Origin: Armillaria gallica
Lineage: Eukaryota; Basidiomycota; Agaricomycetes; Agaricales; Physalacriaceae
Reading direction: 5' to 3'
Assembly: GCA_037576215.1 (NCBI GenBank)
Contig: JBANDB010000003.1
Location: 6,138,001-6,202,000, forward strand
Length of the DNA stretch: 64,000 nt
Part shown: positions 10,432 through 21,384 of the stretch, one piece after another
Layout: each line of letters begins with the position of its first letter
How positions within the stretch are numbered: position 1 is the stretch's first letter
Program-made: the position numbers and the translations under genes
The notes under the pieces: generated by a model
What the model was told of the DNA's origin: nothing
The model's input: the letters and a program-made list of their open reading frames with translations, nothing else
The model's database searches: none

Positions 10432-13400
10432 ATGACGATTCAATCTATTCGGCGACCCAGGACTTGGTTTCGGCTGGTACGCCATTTTTATCCCACTCAT
10501 GTACTTATATATCGCCTGTAGTAACAACCGCGCATTCGAATATACCCGCGACTTCGCAACCAGACCAGAAACCAAGCAAGAATCAACTTCTGCCTAACGA
10601 AGCGGCCATCGTGATGGTGGGACCATCGACGATTCCAGGAACGAGCGCGGTAGTCACAGAGCTATCGGTTCGACGCCCGGCGAGTAATCTATTACAGACG
10701 AAAGCTCGAGGTGATAAGTCACCCACCATAGTGACACCCATCATAACGGTGAAGCACCAGTCGAGGTCTTCCTTAGAGAAGTTTCAAACCGCAGTGACGA
10801 ATGTTCGACCGGATGGGGCAGGAGAGCAGACAGCTACGCTCCCGCGTAAACGTCCTCTGCCTGAAATTGCAGCTCTATGGAGTCCCTGCCGCGCAGGGAG
10901 TTTCGAGGGAATAGCCACGGCGAAACCTCCTCTGGTAAAAGAGGCTTGCACACGGGCTGCAGAGTGTAAATCCCACGACGGGGCTCTGACGACAGCAACG
11001 GAGACCAGCTCCCGCAACACTGGACAAGCTGAGGACGACCACAAAGGCGACTCAGGATCTACGCCTAACGAAGCGAATAAAGCTAAGTGCAACATAGTTG
11101 ACTTAGGATCTAGGATGGCCAAGGACGACAAAGATCGCGACGCCATAGACAAGACGAGGGATGCGAGGGTCTATTTGCTCTCGGTCCTGAAGAACCAAGA
11201 GGACGAACCGGAGTCGGGTAAGTGCCCCCGATCAGTTGCCAACGCCTATCGAGACGTAGGGCGACCCGACGAAGGGGGAACGCCAAATGAAACGAGGATC
11301 CCGGTCATCACAGAGACGGGCCCGAAGGAACCAGGTGAAGGCGACTGTTACTCAACAGTGAGAAGCGTAGGCAATCGTTGCGCAACAGTGACAGCCCACC
11401 TTGTCACTCCTCCCGGGAGCGACACCTTCGCGGAAAGCTACTCCCGTTCCACGACCGACCAGAAAGCCGCGGGTTTGGAAGCTGCTAGCGCCCAGGCAGT
11501 GCAAAGGGGGCATCAGGTAGCTACTTTGGAAGAAGCGCCTGACCACAAGGACATTACCAGTTTCATGACGAACAAGAACGCTAATTTAACCCCTTTAGAC
11601 TTAGAAAATGCGGTGACCTCACCGACAGTAGTCGTGCCCGTATGGGGCGACGCGAAGGTTGAAGAGGCCCCGCAACTGTCCCGAACCTATACAAAGGGAC
11701 AGACCTATAGAGAATGGCTTAGACCCTTCGGAGCAGAATGGACTCTACGAGGTGTGATACAAGCGCGAACGGAGTCGGAAGCAAAAGCAATCCTCAAAAA
11801 CTGGATTCACAAGACGCGCACAGGAGAGGTTGTTGACTCAATGATCGAAGCAATGAGGGGGATGAAGCGAATCGATGCGCTCTGGTGGCTTCACGAGCTA
11901 CAAGAGCCAAAGCGACTTATCAGCGCGTTGAGCGATAAAGGAAAAGACCTGGTGATCCCCGTCACTTTCAGGGCTCCAGGAACAATTTCCAATATCTCCA
12001 CCATCGCGTTGGTAGACAGCGGATGCACCAGTAGCGCTATCAATCGAAGATTCGTTAAACAACATAACATCCTAACTCGACCAACAGCCGCTCCAATCCC
12101 AGTCTATAATGCCGACGGAACCAAGAACTCAGGAGGATCAATCACCGAATATGCCGAAATCGAACTCAAAATCGGGGATCATTCTGAACGAATAGATCTA
12201 GCCGTAACAGATCTCGGTGATAAAGAGATCTTCCTTGGCCACGATTGGTTAGCCCGGCATAATCCGATCATCAATTGGAAGACTGGAGGATTAACGTTTG
12301 CACGGTGCGAGTGCCGTAAAAATCCATTCACGTTACCTGACGCGGATCCCGACGACAAATGGGACGAGAAACTGGAAGAAGGGGACACCATCCTTGCAAT
12401 AGATTTTATGAAGGCTATTCTCATACGCGCGCATCACGCCAATGACTTAGCCGCCGCGGCCAACGCAGACAAAGAGATTAAGACGTTCGAAGAAATGATC
12501 CCAGAATGGTGTCGGGATTTCAACGATCTGTTTGACAAAAACAGCTTCGATGAACTTCCTGACCCAAAGACGTGGGACCACGCCATCGAACTGACTCCAA
12601 ATGCGAGCACCAATCTAGACTGCAAGGTATACCCTTTGAACCGGAACGAACAAGCAGAACTCGATAAGTTCTTAGACGAGAACCTCTCGAGTGGACGAAT
12701 ACGACCATCCAAGTCGCCCATGGCTTCACCATTCTTCTTTGTTAAAAAGAAAGATGGCAAGCTACGACCAGTCCAGGATTATAGGAAGCTCAATGAGATG
12801 ACGATTAAAAACCGTTATCCGCTCCCTTTAATCTCAGAACTAATGGACAAGTTGCGGGGGGCCAAGTATTTTTCCAAGCTCGACGTCCGATGGGGATACA
12901 ACAATGTGCGCATCAAAAGCGGCGACGAGTGGAAAGCCGCGTTCAGAACTAACCGCGGGCTGTTCGAACCCACGGTTATGTTCTTTGGGCTCACCAACTC
13001 GCCTGCCACCTTCCAGTGGATGATGAACGATATTTTCAAAAATCTCATTGCATCAGGCGCCGTCACTGTTTACCTCGACGACATCCTGATCATGTCCAAA
13101 ACCAAGGAAGAACATCGCCGCATCACGCGCGAGGTCCTAAGACTCCTCCAGAAGAACAAGCTATTCCTTAAAGCGGAAAAATGCGAGTTCGAAACCTTGG
13201 AAACGGAGTACCTTGGAGTCATCATCAGTGAAGGAAACATCCGCATGGACCCAGTTAAGATCGCAGGAATCGCAGAGTGGCCTGTACCAACCAAGAAAGT
13301 ACAGCTCCAGTCGTTCTTAGGCTTTACCAATTTCTACAGACGTTTCATCAAAGGATACAGCAAGGTCATTAAACCAATGACCCAGCTGACAGGAAACGAT

Positions 13401-14593
13401 CCATGGAAATGGGGAAAAGCGCAACAGGACGCATTTGAAGAATTGAAACGCCTATTAGCCGAAGAGGTGGTACTGGCAATACCCACCGATGGCGGAAAAT
13501 TCCGCATAGAAGCAGATGCAAGTGAGGGAGCGATAGGTGCGGTATTGACGCAGGAGCAGGATGGAAAATGGCGCCCGGTCGCATTTTTATCCAAATCCCT
13601 CACCACGACAGAACGAAATTACGAAATTTACGACAAAGAACTGCTCGCGATAATGATCGCGCTCGACGAGTGGAGGCATTATCTGATGGGCGCAGCTCAG
13701 GATTTCGAAATATGGACGGACCACCAAAACCTCCAGTATTTCCGAAAGCCCCAGAAACTCAACCGGCGACAAGTGCGGTGGGTAACTGAGCTGGCCGAAT
13801 ATCACTTCACGCTTCACCACAAATCAGGGACCGCAAACAAGAAAGCCGACTTACTTAGTCGCAGAGCAGATCACGAGCAAGGAAAGGAGGACAACGACGA
13901 GGTTATCGTCCTCAAACTCGAGCACTTCCGGGCGCTAGTCATGCCCACTATCGAGGAAACTCATTCCCAGATAAAGCAAGCCACGCTCGACCACCACCGA
14001 TGGGACAAGAACATTGCGACTTCCCTTAACCACGACCGAGGACTGAACATGAATGATGGGTTAATCTATTACGATTCCCGCATTTATGTTCCTTCTGACC
14101 ACGCGTTACGAGGCCGAATAATCGCACAAGTTCACGACCACATCACGGCGGGACACCCCGGCATAGAGAAGACTAAAGAACTCGTCTTGCGAGAATATTG
14201 GTGGCCCAGGATGAAAAAGGACATAGAGGATTATGTCCGCGGTTGCGAAACGTGCCAACGAACGAAGTCGAGCACTCAAGCAAAAGCAGCACCGCTTCAT
14301 CCCAACACAATACCCTCCCGACCCTGGACTCATATCTCTGTCGACATGGTAACTGGTTTACCAAAGAGCCAAGGCTTCGACGCGATCCTAATGATCGTCG
14401 ATCGCTTCTCTAAAGAAATCATACCAGTCGCATGCACCACGGAGATGTCATCGGAAGGGTGGGCCAAAATCCTACGAGACGAAGTTTACGCCAAACATGG
14501 GATGCCCCAGGTCATTATCAGTGACCGAGGCACCGTGTTTGTATCCAAGTTCATGAAAGACCTTTATGACTTGCTTCAAATCAAGGCAAACGT
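10407..14593 (+). CDS. pol: Gypsy Pol, 5' part: protease, RT, RNase H, integrase N-terminus
   Basis: The pol frame is open from 10407, overlaps gag by about 25 nt in the -1 frame and has no convincing ATG, so frameshifting is likely. Protease: ALVDSGCTSSAIN, with Asp at 12015. RT: VYLDDILIMSK, YLDD at 13071-13082. RNase H: ADASEGAIGAVL, Asp near 13515, then DKELLAI and DHQNLQYF. Integrase: HHCC zinc finger (HDHITAGHPG to CETCQRTK), then catalytic Asp in ISVDMVTG and in IISDRGTVF. The frame is cut at 14593 by the copia insertion, which adds a few foreign codons and a stop at 14610-14612. Across the insertion it rejoins exactly in frame at 19849. A long Thr/Ala/Glu-rich region (10464-11950) precedes the protease. 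Confidence 0.92.
14589..14593. repeat. Copia target site duplication AACGT (left)
   Basis: AACGT precedes the left LTR and recurs at 19844-19848. Removing the copia element and one AACGT restores the pol frame through integrase. Confidence 0.9.
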
Positions 14594-14914
14594 TATTGAT
14601 AGAAGAATATAAGTAATGATCTCAGTCGGGCACAGCGTAGGCGAAACGACTGTATTGAATAGTACTGTACCTATTGATAGAAGAATATAAGTAATGATCT
14701 ATGAACGAGAGTGAGTAATATAGTAAGGGACACGGTAATGGTATACATACCTCAGTCGGGCACAGTGTAGGCGAAACGACTGAGGTATACGGGTATCTAC
14801 GGCCAGGCTATATAGGCGATCGAGTAAGGACAGGAGTTGTATATATAAGGTAAGTAAGAACGAGTGACGATCGAAAGATAAAGATAAGGGTATACATACG
14901 GATATCCTCCAACA
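14594..14914 (-). repeat. Copia 3' LTR
   Basis: 321 bp. It contains a direct repeat: a segment starting TATTGATAGAAGAATATAAG occurs at its right-end start (14594) and again near 14672. It also has an imperfect duplicated block around CTCAGTCGGGCACAG. Confidence 0.93.
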
Positions 14915-14925
14915 CTCCCCCATAT
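14915..14925 (-). other. Copia polypurine tract
   Basis: On the minus strand ATATGGGGGAG lies directly before the TG of the 3' LTR, where plus-strand DNA synthesis is primed. Confidence 0.75.
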
Positions 14926-14930
14926 CCGTA

Positions 14931-17900
14931 TCACTCCACTGAGACGATGCTCAGTCTGTCGAGGTAGCCGTGGTGAGTATCGCGGGGTAAGGGCTTGGTG
15001 AACATATCTGCGGGGTTGGCATTGCCACGAATGAAGTCGACCCGTAACTCCCCGTCCTTGACAAGCTCCCGAATAAAGTGCTCGCGTATGCGAACGTGTT
15101 TAACCTTCTGGTGGGAACGAGTATTCGTCGTTAACGCGACGGCTCCCTGGTTATCGCCATACAGAACACCAGGTCGCGGCTGGGGAAGCTCGACTTCATC
15201 CATCCACGACATGATCCACACCATCTGTTGCGCTGCGCGAGTGAGCGACACATATTCGGCCTCGACAGTGGAGAGAGCCACAGTAGCTTGACGCTTGGAG
15301 CTCCAGCAGATCGGTCCACCAGCCATCGTGAAAACGTACCCCGAGGTCGACCGAGTGGTGTCACGACAACCACCGTAATCTGCGTCTACGAACCCAATGG
15401 GGGTTAAGGGCTGGTCGCGTGAGAAGACGATACCGTAATCCATGGTCCCCTTCACATATCCAAGGACGTGTAACAGTGCCTTCCAATGCGCCAAACCAGG
15501 GTTAGATTGGAAGCGAGCAAGTAAGCTCACAGGAAAACACAAGTCTGGACGAGTCGCGAGCTGCCCCCACATGACACGACCCAATAATCGTCGGTACGGG
15601 AACCGCTCCATCTCGTCTTTCTCTGCCTGGGTCGTCGGCGACTGTGAGGTATCGAGTGCGATTCCAACAGGTAAGGGCGTAGATCGTGGGGTTAGATAGC
15701 TAAGGCCGAAGTCCATGATAACGTTCTCCCAGTATGGGCGCTGTGAGAATGTGATAGTGCCAGCCTCGAGGTCTTGGTCAATCTTCATGCCCAGGAAGTA
15801 GCGATTCTCCCCCACATCAGTAAGCTCCCACTTCTCCTCTAACTCCTTCTTGCGTTTCCTGGCCTCCTTCGTGCTTGACGACGCTCCCCATACGTCGTCA
15901 GTGTAAGTGTCCGTAATGGTGTACTCGCCACCCGGCTTGCCAATCGTCCTTACACAGGGATCTGCCTGTGACGCGCGGTATCCCAGGTCCTCGTAGGTCT
16001 TCCCAAGAGTTTCGAACCAGTCATGACCTCCCTGCATGGTCCCATAAATAGTATGAACAAGTTTGCACACCTTGTCTTCCTGTCCCTCGACGACATATCC
16101 TGGGGGCTGCCGCATATATATGTCCTCCTTCGTCTCGCTATTCAGGTAGGCCGAAACGAAGTCCACTTGCCATAAAACGAGGTCGAGTTTCGCGGCGATG
16201 GCAGCTGACATGCGGACAGATTCAAGGCGAGTTACGGCGGCCCAGGTTTCGTTGTAGTCGAGTCCATACTGCTGTGTATACCCTTTTCCAACAAGCCTCG
16301 CCTTGTCTCTGATCCAGTTACCGTCACCATCCCACTTCATACCGTAAACCCACTTGCAATCCATCACGTTTACTCCCTCTGGCCTGTCGACAAGATCCCA
16401 AGTATGTTTCGTCAGATGCATTTGGTACTCCACGTCCATTGCAGCTTTCCACCGCTCCTCATCAACACGTAGCGCGTCCTGGTAATTTCGTGGAATATAC
16501 GGGTCGGGTGAGTTTCCAGATGCTGCCATTGATGCGCGTGGCTGTTTAGTGTTGGTAGCCCATTCACTTCCGCTCGCGCGAGCCTCGGCCTCACGTTGCT
16601 CTGACAGCAAGGACTCGGTTGCATCAGCACTAGGGCGTGCCAAGCGTGTTGATCGGCGAAGAGTCGGCTCAGTAGTGGCTTCAGGCATTGGAACAGCAGT
16701 AGGCGTGGTGGGAGTCGAAGACGAAGATGTGGAAGTCGAAGTAGCCGAAGTAGTGAGTGGAGGTTCATCCTCTGTCTCCCCCACACTCATAGTTCGGTGC
16801 GCAGGGCCCTCGTCGAAAATGACATCACGAGAGACAAACACGCGGCCCGATTGATCGAGCACGCGGTAGTTGGACCCTGCATAGCCTAAAAATATGCATT
16901 TCTTCGATCGACCTTCTAGTTTGCTTCCGCCGTCCACCAAAACACCACCAGATGTGGGTTTCTTCGCCCAGCAGGTTGACCCAAACACGCGGAGAAAAGC
17001 AACATCCTGACGACGCTTCGAGAACGCCTCCGCCGGTACCACGCCGGGGTGACGACTCGAAGGGGCCAAGTTTCGTGTGAATATTGACATGGACGCTGCT
17101 TCAGCCCAGTAACGATCAGCAAGTCCAGAATCGCTCAGCAAAGCCCGCGTGTCCTCCATCGTGGTGCGTAGAGCACGCTCAGCCAAGCCGTTCTGTGCTG
17201 AGGAATGAGGAGCTGTCAACTCAAGCAAGATGCCGTGTTCAGCGCAATACTGCACCCACTTCGCCCCCGCAAAGGCCCGATCAGCTCGTACTCGCTTAAC
17301 TTTTCGGCCTGTCTGGGTCTCTGCCATGCGTCGGTACCTATCAAATGCAGCCACGGTCGTGTCATCAGCCTTGTCTGCCAGAAACTCCCCCGCTTTGAAG
17401 GACGTCCCACTGTCCACAAAAATCATCATGTATGTCTTCCCGCTAGGTGACGCTGTTCGAGACGGTCCCCACAAGTCTGTTGCCACCAGCTCAAGAGGAT
17501 CAACGTTGGGGTCGGTGGGTTCATCGAACGGTCGACGAGCATGTCGTGCAAGAATACAGTCCTCACACCGGCCCTGGAGAGGATCAGAGGTGATTTCCAA
17601 CCCATCCACGAGACTCTTTGACGCCATTTCTTCAATCTTCTTAGGACTCATATGAACAAAACGGCGATGCCAGTTGCATAGCGAAGTAGGGGATGACCGT
17701 GATGACATGGCTTGGGGGGTAGGCATGGCATCCAGGACATACATGCCATCTGAGCCTCGTCCCGCAAAGATCTCTTTGCCAGACTTATCTCGAACAGCAG
17801 CTCGACCATCAGAAAATACGGTCGATAGCCCAGCCTTGTCTAAAGCGCTCACGGAGATGAGGTTGGCCGCTAACGATGGTGAGTGCAATGCGTTCTTGAA

Positions 17901-19400
17901 AGTCAGCTTGACGTCCTTTCCATCCAGCCTGAACGTCTTCGTTGCTGTCCCCTGGCCAAGAATCTCAAACGTCCCCTTTCCTTCGATGGCAGACGAACCA
18001 GTGCGGAATGCCACTGGTGCGTATTCAGTGAAGTCTTCACGGTTTCGAAAGAAGTAATCGCTAGCGCCAGAGTCCATGAAGGTCAGAGTCACAGATGGGG
18101 TACGTCCTTCGAATGTAGTGGTCACGAAAGCCATTCCAGCAGGGTCTGCCTCGCAGGTAAATTGCCCCACCCTTTCAAATTCCTCCTCGTCGAAATCAGC
18201 GTCGACAAGAGGTGGCATATCATCCTCAGGCTCATCCGCCTCATCCTCGTCGTCAACATCCATGAGTGGCGGCATTTCGAGGTCTGTCTCATCCCCCAAA
18301 TCTGAGTAATCGGTGGCAGATGTCTCACTCCCAAAAGTAGAACTCCAGTCAGAGAATTCATTGCTCGACGCAGACTCGGAGTCACTATCAGGTTCGTCCC
18401 ATCGCCAGAATGACCTGGTACCATTCCACTCGTATATTCTCTCCCCAGTACTGCCATCCTCAACGACAAGACCATCTTCATTACGTTCGATCTCGACGGT
18501 TGGTGCCCGTGCAGCAAGGACGAAGTGCCTGGTAGTATCGGCCGTATTATTTGTGCTCGCTTGGTTTGCACGGCGAGGGCGGCCGAAATTAGGAGGAAAT
18601 TGCCCCTCCTTCCCACCACCGGGCCAATAGCAATTCTCCGTCGTGTGTCGGGTCTTATCGCGGGCCTTGCAATCAGGGTTGCGACATCCGCGGGGAGTTG
18701 TAGGAGCTCCGGCTGCAAGAGCTTGAGATAAGGATGGTCCTTTGCCCACGGCACGAAGTGTCGCAGCATGAGTCTGAAGGTGAGATATGATATCGCTGGA
18801 TGTCGCCATCTGATACAGGCTTGGGAGGATAGGCATCCAGTTGTCCGTAGGAATGATAGAACGAATGATTATTCCCTTGAACTCCTGGTCAGTCAGGGCC
18901 GTAGTACGAAGATCATTAACAGCACGTCGCTTCGTGCGCAGGTCAGCAACATGGGCATTGATGTCGCTGTTCCCGTCGAACTTTGTAGCATTCAGCGATG
19001 CCTCAGCCTCCGAGAGTGCCATATCAGTCTTCTTAGCATGCTCCTCGATGATAGAGTCCCAGCACTCTTTCGCCATCCCGTCAGTCTTAACCCCTAGTCC
19101 AATAGGGTCCAGAACGTTGAGGACGATGTGAGAGTGGGCGAGTTGATCGCGGAAGACCCATTCGTCGTAGGATGGGGAGGAAGAATAAATGGGAGTAGGA
19201 TCCGGTGGTAAAGGTACAGTTGTAGGTGTAGTTGTGGTAGTCCCGGGGGCGGTAGGACGAGTTGTAGTTCCCTCAATGTATCCCCATAGGCCTTTGCCTT
19301 TCAGCAACTCGGTTATCTGAAGCTTCCAGGAGGCGTAGTACTTCCCATTGAAATGGCTACTCGTGTTGGGGAGAATTGTGACTCCCGACGTCGACGACAT
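14931..19400 (-). CDS. Copia Gag-Pol polyprotein (1,489 aa)
   Basis: One frame from ATG 19400 to the stop at 14931. Order: Gag (SHFNGKYYASWKLQITELLK; copia UBN2-like), a Cys/His cluster CRNPDCKARDKTRHTTENCYW, protease MDSGASDYFF (Asp at residue about 443), GAG-pre-integrase LCNWHRRFVHMSPKKI with CEDCILARH, integrase core (ATDLWGP; RADRAF; AQNGLAER), RT with YTDD at residue about 1166, and RNase H (DADYGGCRDTTRSTSGY, VEAEYVSL, GDNQGAVAL). Integrase before RT identifies Ty1/copia. The spacing from the second Asp to the Glu is 33 residues rather than 35, because the usual NGGEF motif is replaced by a shorter RAF. No stop or frameshift was seen. Confidence 0.95.
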   Translation of the reverse strand: MSSTSGVTILPNTSSHFNGKYYASWKLQITELLKGKGLWGYIEGTTTRPTAPGTTTTTPTTVPLPPDPTPIYSSSPSYDEWVFRDQLAHSHIVLNVLDPIGLGVKTDGMAKECWDSIIEEHAKKTDMALSEAEASLNATKFDGNSDINAHVADLRTKRRAVNDLRTTALTDQEFKGIIIRSIIPTDNWMPILPSLYQMATSSDIISHLQTHAATLRAVGKGPSLSQALAAGAPTTPRGCRNPDCKARDKTRHTTENCYWPGGGKEGQFPPNFGRPRRANQASTNNTADTTRHFVLAARAPTVEIERNEDGLVVEDGSTGERIYEWNGTRSFWRWDEPDSDSESASSNEFSDWSSTFGSETSATDYSDLGDETDLEMPPLMDVDDEDEADEPEDDMPPLVDADFDEEEFERVGQFTCEADPAGMAFVTTTFEGRTPSVTLTFMDSGASDYFFRNREDFTEYAPVAFRTGSSAIEGKGTFEILGQGTATKTFRLDGKDVKLTFKNALHSPSLAANLISVSALDKAGLSTVFSDGRAAVRDKSGKEIFAGRGSDGMYVLDAMPTPQAMSSRSSPTSLCNWHRRFVHMSPKKIEEMASKSLVDGLEITSDPLQGRCEDCILARHARRPFDEPTDPNVDPLELVATDLWGPSRTASPSGKTYMMIFVDSGTSFKAGEFLADKADDTTVAAFDRYRRMAETQTGRKVKRVRADRAFAGAKWVQYCAEHGILLELTAPHSSAQNGLAERALRTTMEDTRALLSDSGLADRYWAEAASMSIFTRNLAPSSRHPGVVPAEAFSKRRQDVAFLRVFGSTCWAKKPTSGGVLVDGGSKLEGRSKKCIFLGYAGSNYRVLDQSGRVFVSRDVIFDEGPAHRTMSVGETEDEPPLTTSATSTSTSSSSTPTTPTAVPMPEATTEPTLRRSTRLARPSADATESLLSEQREAEARASGSEWATNTKQPRASMAASGNSPDPYIPRNYQDALRVDEERWKAAMDVEYQMHLTKHTWDLVDRPEGVNVMDCKWVYGMKWDGDGNWIRDKARLVGKGYTQQYGLDYNETWAAVTRLESVRMSAAIAAKLDLVLWQVDFVSAYLNSETKEDIYMRQPPGYVVEGQEDKVCKLVHTIYGTMQGGHDWFETLGKTYEDLGYRASQADPCVRTIGKPGGEYTITDTYTDDVWGASSSTKEARKRKKELEEKWELTDVGENRYFLGMKIDQDLEAGTITFSQRPYWENVIMDFGLSYLTPRSTPLPVGIALDTSQSPTTQAEKDEMERFPYRRLLGRVMWGQLATRPDLCFPVSLLARFQSNPGLAHWKALLHVLGYVKGTMDYGIVFSRDQPLTPIGFVDADYGGCRDTTRSTSGYVFTMAGGPICWSSKRQATVALSTVEAEYVSLTRAAQQMVWIMSWMDEVELPQPRPGVLYGDNQGAVALTTNTRSHQKVKHVRIREHFIRELVKDGELRVDFIRGNANPADMFTKPLPRDTHHGYLDRLSIVSVE

Positions 19401-19510
19401 CGTTTAGGGGTGTAAGGTTGGTAGTGAGGACTGTGGTATGGTGTTGGGTAAGGTGGTAAGTTGAGTCGAAATCCCGCTGCGTATTCTTCTTGACTGAGTT
19501 ATAGGCAACG
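19401..19510 (-). other. Copia 5' untranslated leader
   Basis: About 110 nt between the primer site and the gag-pol ATG. No short upstream frame of note. Confidence 0.6.
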
Positions 19511-19522
19511 GGGCCCATAACC
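19511..19522 (-). other. Copia primer binding site (half-tRNA initiator Met)
   Basis: On the minus strand GGTTATGGGCCC directly follows the 5' LTR. Its complement GGGCCCATAACC equals the anticodon stem-loop strand of eukaryotic initiator tRNA-Met (CAT anticodon). Drosophila copia primes from the same cleaved half-tRNA region. Confidence 0.7.
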
Positions 19523-19843
19523 TATTGATAGAAGAATATAAGTAATGATCTCAGTCGGGCACAGCGTAGGTGAAACGACTGTATTGAATAGTACTGTACC
19601 TATTGATAGAAGAATATAAGTAATGATCTATGAACGAGAGTGAGTAATATAGTAAGGGACACGGTAATGGTATACATACCTCAGTCGGGCACAGCGTAGG
19701 CGAAACGACTGAGGTATACGGGTATCTACGGCCAGGCTATATAGGCGATCGAGTAAGGACAGGAGTTGTATATATAAGGTAAGTAAGAACGAGTGACGAT
19801 CGAAAGATAAAGATAAGGGTATACATACGGATATCCTCCAACA
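19523..19843 (-). repeat. Copia 5' LTR
   Basis: 321 bp, two differences from the other LTR by eye. It holds the same internal direct repeat. The right boundary is fixed by the TSD at 19844-19848. Confidence 0.93.
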
Positions 19844-19848
19844 AACGT
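19844..19848. repeat. Copia target site duplication AACGT (right)
   Basis: Second copy of AACGT, directly after the CCAACA end of the LTR. Confidence 0.9.
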
Positions 19849-20827
19849 ATCCACCGCCTACCACCCACAAACCGACGGACAGACTGAGCGAGTGAATCAG
19901 GAGGTTGAAAAATACCTCCGGATCTTCGTCAATCACCGCCAGAATGACTGGGTAGAATGGCTCTCTCTCGCGGCCTTCGCTCACAATAACCGCACCCACT
20001 CCGCAACGGGTAAAAGTCCCTTCGAGGTTACCCATGGCTATATCGTCGAGGTCCTCCCTGGTGCCGTACGACCCCAAGCACCCTTCAGAACACCAGCCTC
20101 AAACGCTTTTGTTTCGGATATGCAGAAAATCCACGCCGAGGCAAAGCAAGCACTCGAGAAAGCCGCTGACCAGATGAAAGCCCAATACGACAAAAAGAAA
20201 AGACCTGCAGTTGATTACTCGGTGGGAGACAAAGTGTGGCTCAATACGAGCAATCTGGCACTCCCACGTCCGAAGAAAAAACTTGCAGATAAAAAAACGG
20301 GCCCCTTCCCTATCATCGCCAAGATCGGAGCTTCGGCGTACAAATTAAAACTCCCCACAGGCTGGCGTATCCATCCAGTATTCAACGAATCACTCCTAAC
20401 ACCCTATACGCCACCCGCATTCCCTAACCAGGAGCAGCCGCCTCCGCCACCACCCGATCTTATTAACGGGGAGGAGCACTATGAAATCGAGCAGGTTCTC
20501 GAGCATAGAGACCGAAAGGTCCGAGGAAAGGCTGGCGAACCATGGCGCTGGACTACAGACTACTTCGTTAAATGGAAAGGATATGGACCCGAATCCAACA
20601 GCTGGGTAAAGGAAAATGACATGGATGCCGACGAACTAGTCGACAAATACCTCGCAGAAAAAGTGAACCGCACCAGACAAGAGACAGGAGATTGGCAGTC
20701 CTATACGGATCCATTCACTGGTCAAAAAATCTGGTACGACCAAGCACTCGACTGGGATTGGTTTGGTGGCAACGACGACCCCTCGACAGGCTCGAAATCG
20801 CCGTACGAAGCAACAGAAATCCCATAA
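19849..20827 (+). CDS. pol: Gypsy Pol, 3' part: integrase C-terminus and chromodomain
   Basis: This continues the integrase after the copia insertion: STAYHPQTDGQTERVNQ carries the catalytic Glu, exactly 35 residues after the second Asp on the other side. Then come the integrase C-terminal GPY-like segment (KKTGPFPIIAKIGASAYKLKL, HPVFNESLLTPY) and a chromodomain: HYEIEQVLEHR, DYFVKWKGYGPESNSWVKE, LVDKYLAE. Chromodomains steer integration to marked chromatin. Stop at 20825-20827. As it stands this piece has no start of its own. Confidence 0.92.
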
Positions 20828-21372
20828 ACAAACAAGCAGTCGAAACGTGCCCTATAATGGGGGATAGCAACGGACCCTCACTCACGACTTCTAACGACAA
20901 AATGGACTCCATGATAATGACCTTTACGAATACACCACGTGCGACAAACAAATCTGCCAACCGAGCATACGGATCCTCTTTTATCACTCTCATCGCTGTC
21001 ATACAAAAAGTCCCCCACGCCTGGAAGGCGAACAAGGCCCCCAGGACAAGCTGCAGCGCGTATGACATTGCTCGATAAACCCTGGAGGTTTAACGAGACG
21101 GACGATGATGAAAATCAAAATGGAACGCCGATCCAACAACGGATGCACATAATCAGGCCTGCTCAACGAGACATACGGGTCTAGTTTACCACTCGCGTCA
21201 CCATCATATGGAAAACCCCCTCCTCCTCTGGGCGAACAAGGCCTTTGGAGCAAGCTGCAGCCTATATGACATTTCTTCGAAAACTCTGCTCAAGGGCATG
21301 AGATCTCTAGGGACGGCATGACGATGACGCAGACGGAACGCCGATGTACTGGCAGTTGGGACACCTGCCCTA
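20828..21372 (+). other. Gypsy 3' non-coding segment with internal duplication
   Basis: About 545 bp between pol and the polypurine tract. A weak 73-codon frame runs 20857-21078 but resembles nothing known. Two diverged direct copies of a segment are visible (about 21005-21135 and 21215-21345), sharing GGCGAACAAGGCC, AAGCTGCAGC and GGAACGCCGAT. Confidence 0.6.
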
Positions 21373-21381
21373 GTGGGGGGG
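21373..21381 (+). other. Gypsy polypurine tract
   Basis: GTGGGGGGG lies three bases before the 3' LTR. Confidence 0.75.
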
Positions 21382-21384
21382 TAA

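Larger units (their letters stand above)
14594..19843 (-). mobile_element. Complete Ty1/copia retrotransposon nested in gypsy pol
   Basis: It is 5,250 bp with 321-bp LTRs at both ends, TSD AACGT, one uninterrupted 1,489-codon gag-pol, a half-tRNA initiator-Met primer site, and a polypurine tract next to the 3' LTR. By eye the LTRs differ at two positions, both C/T. On its own strand each LTR begins TGTTGG and ends CAATA. It lies opposite to the host gypsy element and must be younger than it. All parts needed for mobility look intact. Confidence 0.95.

Noticed and set aside
20939..21184. Possible env-like or extra 3' ORF in the gypsy element
   Set aside because: Short, no signal peptide or membrane helix, and it spans an internal direct duplication that looks non-coding.
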